Below are positions 26,224 through 33,845 of a stretch of DNA of 64,000 nucleotides, piece by piece. The DNA is taken from assembly GCA_025458905.1 (NCBI GenBank), contig JALORN010000001.1, forward strand, positions 167,719 to 231,718. Reading direction: 5' to 3'. The stretch comes from Steroidobacteraceae bacterium (GTDB lineage Bacteria; Pseudomonadota; Gammaproteobacteria; Steroidobacterales; Steroidobacteraceae). The translations under genes were made by a program, and so were the position numbers. Every line of letters begins with the position of its first letter. The first letter of the stretch is position 1. Under the pieces are notes generated by a model. That model made no database searches. It was not told the DNA's origin and saw only the letters and a list, made by a program, of their open reading frames with translations.

Positions 26224-27282
26224 GGTGCGCGCCGTGGCACGTTCCAGCGCCGCGACGCGCCGGCGCGTGTCGGCGCCGCTGCGCGCCGCGGCGGTGTTGC
26301 GCAGGTAGTCGTCGAAGGGCTGGGCCGGCAGCGCGGCGTGCATGCCGGGCTGGTCGATGTCCTTGACGACGCCGGCGCGATGCACCAGCACCACGTCGTC
26401 ACAGACGCTGACGTGGTCGATGATGCCGGCCTGGCCGCTGGCGATCACGCGGTTGCCGACGCGGCTCGAGCCGGCGATGCAGAACATCGCGGTCAGCAGG
26501 CAGTCCTGGCCGATCTCGACGTTGTGCGCCACGTGGCAGAGGTTGTCGAACTTGGTGCCCGCGCCGATCCGCGTCTCGCCGTAGGTGGCGCGGTCGATGC
26601 AGTTGTTCGCGCCGATGCGCACCCGGTCGCCGACGACGACGATGCCGGTCTGCGGGATCGGGTGGCTGCGGCGCGCCGCGTCCTGCGCGAACCCGAAGCC
26701 CTCGGAGCCGATCACGCTGCCCGCGCCGACGTGCACCTGCGAGCCGAGGCGGCAGCCGTAGCCGATCACCGCCCCGGGATGCACGATGCAGTCCTCGCCG
26801 ATCTCGACGTCGTGCTCCACGACGGCCCCGGCGAGGATGCGGGTGCGCGCGCCGATGCGCGCGTCGCGGCCGATGACGGCGCGCGGCTCGACGCGGACGC
26901 CGGGACCGAGCCGGACCGTCGGATGCACCACCGCGCTCGGGTGCACGGGGCCGTCCCAGCCGGCGGCGTCGTAGTCGCGGCCCGCGTGGCGCTGGCGGAT
27001 CCAGGCGTGGGCGAGGGGCACGTTCGGGGTGACGACGATGCTGCTGCCGCAACCGCGCTCGAGCAGGGCCGAGCGCAACCGTGGCGTGGTGACGACCGCG
27101 GCCGGGGCCTGCCCGCCGACGCAGTCGACGAGGTCGGCGCGATCCAGGAACACCAGCGTGCCGGGCCCCGCGGACTGCACCGGGACGATGGCCGCGATGC
27201 GCGGGTTGGCGACGGGGTCCCACTCGAGGACGAGGCCGGCGCGGCGGCCCTCCTCGACGATCTCGGCAAGTGCGATGTCCAC
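26098..27282 (-). CDS. lpxD: UDP-3-O-acylglucosamine N-acyltransferase LpxD
   Basis: Adds the second 3-hydroxyacyl chain in lipid A synthesis. The N-terminal uridine-binding domain (about 1-105; AGPGTLVFLDRADLVDC) is followed by a left-handed beta-helix of hexapeptide repeats (VHPSAVVHPTVRLGPGVRVE onward). The catalytic His sits in NLCHVAHNVEIG. GTG 27282 is chosen as start; GGAC about ten bases upstream is weak. At 394 residues it is longer than usual (about 340-360): after PFDDYLRNTAAARSG it continues with an Arg/Ala-rich tail running antisense into the DUF1501 gene. It is not next to bamA, fabZ or lpxA, so it may be a second or relocated copy. Confidence 0.88.
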   Translation of the reverse strand: MDIALAEIVEEGRRAGLVLEWDPVANPRIAAIVPVQSAGPGTLVFLDRADLVDCVGGQAPAAVVTTPRLRSALLERGCGSSIVVTPNVPLAHAWIRQRHAGRDYDAAGWDGPVHPSAVVHPTVRLGPGVRVEPRAVIGRDARIGARTRILAGAVVEHDVEIGEDCIVHPGAVIGYGCRLGSQVHVGAGSVIGSEGFGFAQDAARRSHPIPQTGIVVVGDRVRIGANNCIDRATYGETRIGAGTKFDNLCHVAHNVEIGQDCLLTAMFCIAGSSRVGNRVIASGQAGIIDHVSVCDDVVLVHRAGVVKDIDQPGMHAALPAQPFDDYLRNTAAARSGADTRRRVAALERATARTSAAAHQGIDGARREAAREDLVERTTAEPEVIAQHALEQPVE

Positions 27283-27460
27283 GCGAGCGTCCTGCCACGT
27301 GCCGCCTCGGCACCGACCTACCTTACTCGCATGCTGCAACCAAGGTCGCCGCCCGCGGCGGCGAGTCACGGGCTGATACGCCCTCACCTGCAAGGGACCT
27401 GCCGGTGGCTCGCGGCAGGGGTGCCGGCGGAGGCTGCCGTGGGGGTACCGGACGCCGCCC

Positions 27461-27952
27461 TCAGGCCCAGCGACGCACGCGCCGGCGATACGCGTCCCAG
27501 TCGGCGCCGAACTGCGCCCGGAGACGCCGCTCCTCGGACGGGACGTACCAGACCTGCATGGCGAGCAGGAACGCCGCCAGCGGCAGCAGGGCGCCCAGGC
27601 TGCCGAGCATCGTCGCCTCGCCGGCGAGCAGCAGCAGCATCCCGAGGTACATCGGGTTGCGCGACAGCCGGAAGCAGCCGCCGGTGACCAGCACGCTGGG
27701 ACGCCCCGCGAACTCGGTGCAGGTGCCGGCCCGCAGCATCGCGCGCATCGCCGACTGCGAGAGCGCCACGCCGAGCACGGCCAGCGCCGCGCCGGCCCAG
27801 AAGGCGTCGCGGGGCACGACGCGCTCGATCGGCGCGAGCAGGTGCAGCACCGCCATCGCGACCAGCGCGACCAGCAGGGCCTGCGGCGGTTCGCAGCGCA
27901 GCAGGCTCGGCGGCCGGGCCGCGGCGGGCTGGGAAAGACGGGGGACGGGCAA
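27461..27952 (-). CDS. Isoprenylcysteine carboxyl methyltransferase-like membrane protein
   Basis: About 163 residues with four to five hydrophobic segments. The C-terminal signature GCFRLSRNPMYLGMLLLLAG, then EERRLRAQFGADWDAYRRRV, is the SAM-binding RHPxY/E-E motif of the ICMT/PEMT-like (NnrU/MsrQ-neighbour) family. These act on small lipophilic or isoprenoid substrates in the membrane; the substrate here is unknown. No in-frame ATG fits, and TTG 27952 is the best available start. A CATAAT box on the minus strand (28007-28002) could be its promoter. Confidence 0.75.
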   Translation of the reverse strand: MPVPRLSQPAAARPPSLLRCEPPQALLVALVAMAVLHLLAPIERVVPRDAFWAGAALAVLGVALSQSAMRAMLRAGTCTEFAGRPSVLVTGGCFRLSRNPMYLGMLLLLAGEATMLGSLGALLPLAAFLLAMQVWYVPSEERRLRAQFGADWDAYRRRVRRWA

Positions 27953-28078
27953 GGGGGTACCGTGGTGGGGTTCGTGCCGCGATTCGTTCGCGGCCCCGGT
28001 GATTATGGCGCGCCGGGTCGCCGCGGGAAGCCCACGGCGCCATTCCTGAACGGATCGTAACGTTAGGCGGCCAAACAT

Positions 28079-28105
28079 CCGGGGCCGCGGCCGCGCCTGC
28101 CCCGG
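28079..28105 (-). terminator. Hairpin downstream of the M61 peptidase gene
   Basis: Arms CCGGGGC and GCCCCGG enclose a 13-base GC-rich loop in the 218-bp gap between the M61 gene and the methyltransferase gene. Weak terminator candidate. The remainder of the gap shows only the CATAAT box described under the methyltransferase. Confidence 0.3.
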
Positions 28106-28170
28106 GGTGGTGCAGGCCGGCCGGTACATCCACCGACCTTGCACCGCAACGGGTCGCGGCGCGACGCCGG

Positions 28171-30249
28171 TCAGCCACGCGGCCGCAGCAGCGCCGCGAG
28201 GCGGTCGGGCGTACCCTCGATGCGCTCGAGGTGCGGATAGCGTGGCCCTTCGCGCCACTCGACCTTCACGGTGGAGTAGCGGTCGTCGCGCCGCAGCAGC
28301 AGCTCGATCGGCTGGCCGTCGCGCTGCGCCTGGCGCAGCCCCTCGAGCAGCTCCTCGCCGTCGAAGGCGCGCCCGTTGACCGCCACCAGCATCGTCCCGG
28401 GTGCGATGCCGGCGGCGAACGCCGGGCTGCCCCAGGCGACGTCGACGATGCGTCCACCCTCGCGCGCCACCGACAGGCCCAGCGAGAAGGTCGCACTGAC
28501 GCGCTTCTGCCCGGCGTCGAGCGTGCGGGTGAACGCCGACGGACGGTCGCGCCACACCAGCTTCCAGCCGCCGCGCGCCAGGCCGCCGAGCGGGCCCGCC
28601 TGCGACGTCGAGTCGAGGCGGCTGCGCAGGAAACCGCGCCAGTCCTCGGCGGCGACGGCGGCGAGGCCCGCGACGACATCGTCGAAGCGATAGGTGGTCG
28701 GGCCCAGCACGCCGTCGCGCCCGCCGAAGAACGCGCGCGCGAAGTCGTCGAGCGAGCGGCGCTCGCGGCTGAGCTCGCGGATCCGCGTGTCGGCATCGAG
28801 CCAGAGCAACAGGCCTTCCGTGTAGTAGTCGGTGCCGCGCTGCCAAGACGGGTAGGCGAGCGGCGCACGGTAGGCCATGATCGGCTGGTGGGTGGTGTCC
28901 TGCAGGTCGCGCCACTGGCGGCCGGCACGGGCCGTGTCGTAGCTCGCCGCGTAGTGCGCGAGCGCGTCGCGCGCGAACGCCTCGCTCCACAGGCCTGAGC
29001 GCGCCGCGAGCACCAGGCCCCAGTACTCGGTCAGGCCTTCGTAGACCCAGAGCAGGCTGTTGCGCATCGCGACGTCGAACCCCGGCGTCCAGAGGTCGGC
29101 CGGACGGCGCGACTTCCCGTTCCACGAATGCACCAGCTCGTGCGCCAGCAGGTCGCGGCCCGAGGCCGTGCCCTCCCAGTCGACGAAGTAGCCCGGGCCG
29201 AGCGCGTTCTCGCTCGACTCGTGGTGCTCGAGCCCGATCCCGCCGAAGGTCTCGCTGAGCGCGAGCAGGAAGTCGTAGCGCCGGAACGGGCGCGTGCCGA
29301 ACAGCGCGAGCGCCTGCGCGACCAGGCGGCGATGCGCCTCGACCTGCGCCGGCGTCGCCTCCAGCTGCGAGGCACGGTCGGCGAACACGTTCAGCGTCAC
29401 CGGGCCACGCGGGTCGGCGTCGAGCTCGAAGCGCCGCGCGTGGCGACCCGCGAACAGCGGCGAGTCCACCAGGCGCTCGAGGCTCAGCGGCTCGAAGCGC
29501 ACGCGCCCGCCGTCGCGCGCGGCGACGCGCGCCGCGCTCGCGAACTCCCAGCCCGTGGGCAGGCGGATCGAGGGCTGCAGGGTGATGCGGCTCGCGTAGT
29601 GGCCGGCCGGATACAGCAGTGCCTTCTCCCACTGCAGCCCGAGCAGGTCGGCGGTGACGGTGCGGCGGCCCTGCTCGGCCGTGACCGGCGTGACGTACTC
29701 GAAGCGCAGCTCGAGTGCGGTGACGCCGGCCGGCACGTCGAGGTGGAAGGCGAACATGTCGTACTCGTCGCGTCGCCAGTCGATGCGCCGCGCGGGCGCG
29801 TCGGCGGCGGTGACCACGAGCCCGGCCAGCGACTGGATCGAGCCGGTGGGACCGTGGTTGCCGGGCAGCCAGCGTGGATAGAGCAGGGTCAGCGGGCCCG
29901 GCGCCGCGACCGGGATGCGCTCGCGCACGCTGAACACGCGCCGTTCGAGGTCGGTCAGGTCCACCTCGAGCTCGAGCGTGCCGGGATAGGGCCGATCCTC
30001 CGGCGCAGGCACGCGACGCGCAGGCGGCGGCGCCGGCACCGGCATCGGCGCGGCGACGGCCGCGGCGTCCGGCGCGCGTGCCGTGCCCGGAGCCGGGGCC
30101 GGCTGGGCCGCGGCGACGGCGACGGCGACGGCGACGCAGGAGACCAGCACGCTGCACGCGAGCGGCGCAGTGCGCGCAGTCACCGGTGCGCATGGGCGCG
30201 AAGGCGAGGCGGTGATCGCCGCGGGACGGCGGATGGGCGATGGGGTCAT
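28171..30249 (-). CDS. M61 glycyl aminopeptidase family protein with PDZ domain
   Basis: The 692-residue exported zinc peptidase begins with a long signal region and a Pro/Ala linker (about 1-85). The N-terminal beta domain has LYPRWLPGNHGPTGSI. The gluzincin site is HELVHSWNGK near residue 369, with the third ligand Glu in YEGLTEYWG. The C-terminal PDZ domain (about 590-665) includes GSPAFAAGIAPGTMLVAVNG. M61 enzymes release N-terminal Gly/Ala from peptides in the periplasm. The start is supported by AGGAA eight bases before ATG 30249. It is divergent from the FKBP isomerase gene with 70 bp between starts, and both are periplasmic protein-handling genes. Confidence 0.92.
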   Translation of the reverse strand: MTPSPIRRPAAITASPSRPCAPVTARTAPLACSVLVSCVAVAVAVAAAQPAPAPGTARAPDAAAVAAPMPVPAPPPARRVPAPEDRPYPGTLELEVDLTDLERRVFSVRERIPVAAPGPLTLLYPRWLPGNHGPTGSIQSLAGLVVTAADAPARRIDWRRDEYDMFAFHLDVPAGVTALELRFEYVTPVTAEQGRRTVTADLLGLQWEKALLYPAGHYASRITLQPSIRLPTGWEFASAARVAARDGGRVRFEPLSLERLVDSPLFAGRHARRFELDADPRGPVTLNVFADRASQLEATPAQVEAHRRLVAQALALFGTRPFRRYDFLLALSETFGGIGLEHHESSENALGPGYFVDWEGTASGRDLLAHELVHSWNGKSRRPADLWTPGFDVAMRNSLLWVYEGLTEYWGLVLAARSGLWSEAFARDALAHYAASYDTARAGRQWRDLQDTTHQPIMAYRAPLAYPSWQRGTDYYTEGLLLWLDADTRIRELSRERRSLDDFARAFFGGRDGVLGPTTYRFDDVVAGLAAVAAEDWRGFLRSRLDSTSQAGPLGGLARGGWKLVWRDRPSAFTRTLDAGQKRVSATFSLGLSVAREGGRIVDVAWGSPAFAAGIAPGTMLVAVNGRAFDGEELLEGLRQAQRDGQPIELLLRRDDRYSTVKVEWREGPRYPHLERIEGTPDRLAALLRPRG

Positions 30250-30319
30250 GGGTGTTCCTGGAGGCGGGAGCCGGCGCGATCGCGCCGGGCCGGCGATCCG
30301 GAAATGATACTCTGCGGCC

Positions 30320-31126
30320 ATGCGACACACTCCCCTGGCCCTCGTGCTCTGCGGCCTCGCGCTGGTCCCCGCCGGCGAGCTCCGCGCCCAGTCCACCCCG
30401 CCTGCACCCAAGGCCACGCCTGCGCCCGCGCCGGCGGCGGCACCCGCTGCCGCGTCCCCCGCCGCACCGGCGCTCGACCCGAAGCAGACCATGTACGCAC
30501 TCGGCGTGCTGCTCAGCAGCCCGCTCGAGAGCTTCTCGCTCGCGCCCGCGGAACTCGAGCAGGTGCTGGCGGGCATCCGCGACGGCGTGCTCAAGAAGAG
30601 CGCGCTCGCGAACCCCGAGGCCTACGGCCCGCGCATCCAGGAACTGCAGAACACGCGCATGACCGCGGCCGCCACGCGGCAGAAGGAACTCGGCAAGGCG
30701 TTCATCGCCAAGGCCGCCGCGGCGCCCGGCGCCACGCGCCTCGCCAGCGGCATCGTGGTCACGCCGATCAAGGCCGGCAGCGGCGCGGCGCCGAAGCCGA
30801 GCGACGAGGTCACGGTCCACTACGAGGGCAAGCTGGTCGACGGCACGGTGTTCGACAGCTCGCTGCGGCGCGGCGAGCCGGCCACCTTCCCGCTCGGCGG
30901 CGTGATCCCCTGCTGGACCGAGGCGGTGCAGCAGATCAAGGTGGGCGGCAAGAGCCGCCTCGTCTGCCCGCCCGAGACGGCCTATGGCGAGCGGGGCTCG
31001 CCGCCGCGCATCCCCGGTGGCTCGACGCTGGTGTTCGAGGTCGAGCTGCTCGACATCGTCAAGGCGCCGCCGGCGCCGGCCGCACCCGCGGCGCCCGCGG
31101 CACCGGCCGCGCCGATGAAGCCCTGA
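30320..31126 (+). CDS. FKBP-type peptidyl-prolyl isomerase (Mip/FkpA-like)
   Basis: The 268 residues have a signal peptide (about 1-23, cleavage after LRA), a Pro/Ala linker, a helical dimerisation domain (about 50-130) and a C-terminal FKBP domain (about 150-250). The latter shows VTVHYEGKLVDGTVFDSSL, VIPCWTEAVQ and the aromatic/acidic lining residues of the active site, then an Ala/Pro tail. It catalyses prolyl isomerisation and chaperoning in the periplasm. No Shine-Dalgarno precedes the ATG. TACTCT at 30308-30313 (overlapping GATACT) lies six bases upstream, so the transcript could start at the ATG. Confidence 0.93.
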   Translation: MRHTPLALVLCGLALVPAGELRAQSTPPAPKATPAPAPAAAPAAASPAAPALDPKQTMYALGVLLSSPLESFSLAPAELEQVLAGIRDGVLKKSALANPEAYGPRIQELQNTRMTAAATRQKELGKAFIAKAAAAPGATRLASGIVVTPIKAGSGAAPKPSDEVTVHYEGKLVDGTVFDSSLRRGEPATFPLGGVIPCWTEAVQQIKVGGKSRLVCPPETAYGERGSPPRIPGGSTLVFEVELLDIVKAPPAPAAPAAPAAPAAPMKP

Positions 31127-31175
31127 GGCCTCGCGTCCCCGGCCACCACCGCCCGGGCGCCGATCACTGCGCGAC

Positions 31176-32621
31176 ATGGCGACGACGACCGGCGCAGCCG
31201 CGATCCCGGCGCCCGCGGCGCTCGCCGCACTCGCGGCGCTCGCGCACGAGCTCGGCGGCGACCTGCTGCAGCTCGGACCGGGACTCGATCCTGGCCGGCA
31301 CGCGAAGGACTCGGCGCTCGCGACGCCCGCCGACGTCGCGCCGCTCGCGATCGCGCGGCCGCTCGAGGTCGCGCAGGTGTCGCGCATCCTCGCGACCTGC
31401 GACGCCCATCGCATCCCGGTCGTCCCGCAGGGCGGCCTGACCGGCCTCGCCGGCGGCGGCGTGCCGCTCGCGCCCGCGCTGCTGCTGTCGCTCGAGCGGC
31501 TGCGGCGCATCGAGGCGATCGACGCCGCGGCCGGCACGATGACGGTGCAGGCCGGCGCGACGCTCGCTGAGGTGCAGGCCGCGGCCGATGCGGCGGGCCT
31601 GTTCTTCCCGCTCGACCTCGGCGGGCGCTCGGCGCAGGTCGGCGGCAACGCCGCGACCAATGCCGGCGGCCACCGCGTGCTGCGCTTCGGCATGATGCGC
31701 GCGCTGGTGCTCGGCCTCGAGGCAGTGCTCGCCGACGGCACCGTGCTCTCGAGCCTCGGCAAGGTGCTGAAGGACAACGCCGGCTACGACCTCAAGCAGC
31801 TGTTCATCGGCAGCGAGGGCACGCTCGGCGTGATCACGCGGCTGGTGCTGCGCCTGCAGCCGAAGCCCGCGAGCCAGGCCACGGCGCTGTGCGCGGCCCG
31901 TTCCTACGCCGAGGGCCTGGCGCTGCTGCAGCGCCTGCGCACCGGCCTCGGCGGGCGGCTGTCGGCGTTCGAAGTGATGTGGCCGGCGTTCTACCACCTC
32001 GCCACCAACCTCGCCGGCCGCGAGCCGCCGCTCGCCGGCGGGCATGGCCTCTACGTGCTGGTCGAGGCGCTCGGCCAGGAGCCGGAGCACGACGCCGCGC
32101 TGTTCGAGTCGACGATCGCCGCGGCGCTCGCCGACGGCACGATCGAGGACGCGGTGGTCGCGCAGTCCGGGCCGCAGGCGCGGGCGCTGTGGGAGATCCG
32201 CGAGGGCTCGGGCGCGTTCCGGCGCCACCACTGGCCGCAGCTGCCGTTCGACGTCAGCTTCGCGCCGGGCGAGATCGGCGCCTTCGTCGAGGACTGCGAC
32301 GCGCGCCTCAAGGCCCGCTGGCCACGGGCGAAGGTCCTCTACCTCGGCCACGCCGCCGACGGCAACCTGCACGTCTCGATCAAGCTGGACGAGCACGCCG
32401 GCAGCGCGCGCGAGATGGACGACGTGGTCTACGCCGCCGTGCGCGACCGCGGCGGCTCGGTCTCGGGAGAGCACGGCATCGGCGCCTGCAAGCGCGACTA
32501 CCTGGGGCACACGCGCAGCACCGCCGAGATCCAGGTGATGCGGCGCCTGAAGGCGGCGCTCGACCCGAACGGCATCCTGAACCCCGGCAAGGTGCTGCCG
32601 GACGAGCCGGCACGGGCCTGA
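31176..32621 (+). CDS. FAD-linked 2-hydroxyacid dehydrogenase (GlcD/D2HGDH type)
   Basis: The 481 residues have a PCMH-type FAD-binding domain (about 45-225) with PQGGLTGLAGGGVP and GGNAATNAGGHRVLRFG, then KDNAGYDLKQLFIGSEGTLG. The C-terminal FAD-oxidase domain has metal/active-site motif GHAADGNLHVSI and SGEHGIGACKRDYL near the end. This fits D-2-hydroxyglutarate or D-lactate/glycolate dehydrogenases that feed electrons to an acceptor such as ETF or quinone. It is cytoplasmic and stands alone 49 bp after the FKBP gene. A convergent HlyD gene follows after a hairpin (32622-32645). Confidence 0.92.
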   Translation: MATTTGAAAIPAPAALAALAALAHELGGDLLQLGPGLDPGRHAKDSALATPADVAPLAIARPLEVAQVSRILATCDAHRIPVVPQGGLTGLAGGGVPLAPALLLSLERLRRIEAIDAAAGTMTVQAGATLAEVQAAADAAGLFFPLDLGGRSAQVGGNAATNAGGHRVLRFGMMRALVLGLEAVLADGTVLSSLGKVLKDNAGYDLKQLFIGSEGTLGVITRLVLRLQPKPASQATALCAARSYAEGLALLQRLRTGLGGRLSAFEVMWPAFYHLATNLAGREPPLAGGHGLYVLVEALGQEPEHDAALFESTIAAALADGTIEDAVVAQSGPQARALWEIREGSGAFRRHHWPQLPFDVSFAPGEIGAFVEDCDARLKARWPRAKVLYLGHAADGNLHVSIKLDEHAGSAREMDDVVYAAVRDRGGSVSGEHGIGACKRDYLGHTRSTAEIQVMRRLKAALDPNGILNPGKVLPDEPARA

Positions 32622-32645
32622 GCGCGCCGCGCGCCGGCGGCGCGC
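32622..32645. terminator. GC hairpin between convergent genes
   Basis: Arms GCGCGCC and GGCGCGC with a ten-base loop fill the 27-bp gap between the dehydrogenase stop and the HlyD stop. Placement suggests bidirectional termination. Confidence 0.4.
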
Positions 32646-32648
32646 GCG

Positions 32649-33845
32649 TCAGCGCTCGCGGAACGCCTCCTGCGAGCGCAGCACCGGCTTCAGCAAATAG
32701 TCGAGCACCCGCTTCTCGCCGGTGCGCACCTCGACCGTCGCGGTCATGCCGGGAATGATCGGCAGGTCCTTGCCGCCCGCGCGCAGGCTCGCCTGCCGGG
32801 TGCGCACCAGCACCCGGTAGTAGCTCGCCTCGTCGGCCTTGCGCTCCTCGCGCAGCGTGTCGGGGCTGATCAGCTCGACCGTGCCGTCGAGCGCGCCATA
32901 GATCGTGTAGTCGTAGGCGGTCAGCTTCACCTGCGCCGGCAGCCCGGGCCGCAGGAACGCCACCTCGCGCGGCGGGATCTTGGCCTCCACCAGCAGCTGG
33001 TCCTCGAGCGGCACGATCTCCATGATGTCCTGGCCGGGCTGGATCACGCCGCCGATGGTGTTGACCCGCACGTTCTTGACGGTGCCGCGCAGCGGTGCGC
33101 GGATCACGGTGCGATCGAGCATGTCCTTGCGCGCGGCCAGCACGCCGTCCAGCTGCGCGAGCTCGCCCTCGCTGCGCGACAGCTCGGCGGCCGCGTCGGC
33201 GCGGTACTTGTTGTCGCGCTCGTTCACCTGCAGGTCGAGTTCGTTGTACTGGCGCTCCATGCGCAGCAGCTCGACCTCGGCGACCAGGCCGCGCTCCACC
33301 ATCGGCCGGGTCATCGCGATCTCGCGCTCCAGCAGCCCCTTGCTGCGCTTCAGCGCCGCGATGCCCTGCTCCAGCGCGCGGCGGCGCGCGAGGTAGGCCG
33401 CGGTCTCGTTGCGCACCAGCTCACCGTCGGCGGCGACCGGCGGCGGGAAGCGCAGCGGCGTGCCGCGCGACTCGGCCTCGAGGCGCGCGATCGTGGCGCG
33501 CAGCGCGAGCTCCTTGCTGCGGCCCTCCTTGAACGAGGCGTCGGCCTTGGTCGGGTCGATCCGCAGCAGCGGCTGCCCGGCCGCGACCACATCGCCCTCG
33601 CGCACGCGCAGTTCCTTCAGGATGCCGCCCTCGAGGCTCTGGATCACCTGCTCGCGACTCGAGGGGATGATCCGCGCCTCGCCCTTGGTGACCTCCTCGA
33701 CCCGGGTCGACGCCGCCCAGGCGAGCGCGGCCACGAGCACCGCGGCCATCAGCGCCAGCGAGACGCCGCTCGCGCGGCTGCGCTCGCCGAGCAGCGCCTG
33801 CTGCATGTCCGTGGCGTAGGCCAGGTCCTCGCCGCGCAGGCTCAC
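32649..33845 (-). CDS. Type I secretion membrane fusion protein (HlyD/LapC-like)
   Basis: The 398 residues have one transmembrane helix (about 27-45), the conserved GEARIIPSSREQVIQSLEGG and an extended periplasmic alpha-hairpin (about 95-240). The C-terminal HlyD signature is IRAPLRGTVKNVRVNTIGGV, followed by PGQDIMEIVP and the final PGMTATVEVRTGEKRVLDYL. It bridges the ABC exporter to TolC during adhesin secretion. The GTG start overlaps the ABC gene stop (GTGA), so it is translationally coupled and last in the TolC-ABC-HlyD operon. Confidence 0.94.
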   Translation of the reverse strand: MSLRGEDLAYATDMQQALLGERSRASGVSLALMAAVLVAALAWAASTRVEEVTKGEARIIPSSREQVIQSLEGGILKELRVREGDVVAAGQPLLRIDPTKADASFKEGRSKELALRATIARLEAESRGTPLRFPPPVAADGELVRNETAAYLARRRALEQGIAALKRSKGLLEREIAMTRPMVERGLVAEVELLRMERQYNELDLQVNERDNKYRADAAAELSRSEGELAQLDGVLAARKDMLDRTVIRAPLRGTVKNVRVNTIGGVIQPGQDIMEIVPLEDQLLVEAKIPPREVAFLRPGLPAQVKLTAYDYTIYGALDGTVELISPDTLREERKADEASYYRVLVRTRQASLRAGGKDLPIIPGMTATVEVRTGEKRVLDYLLKPVLRSQEAFRER

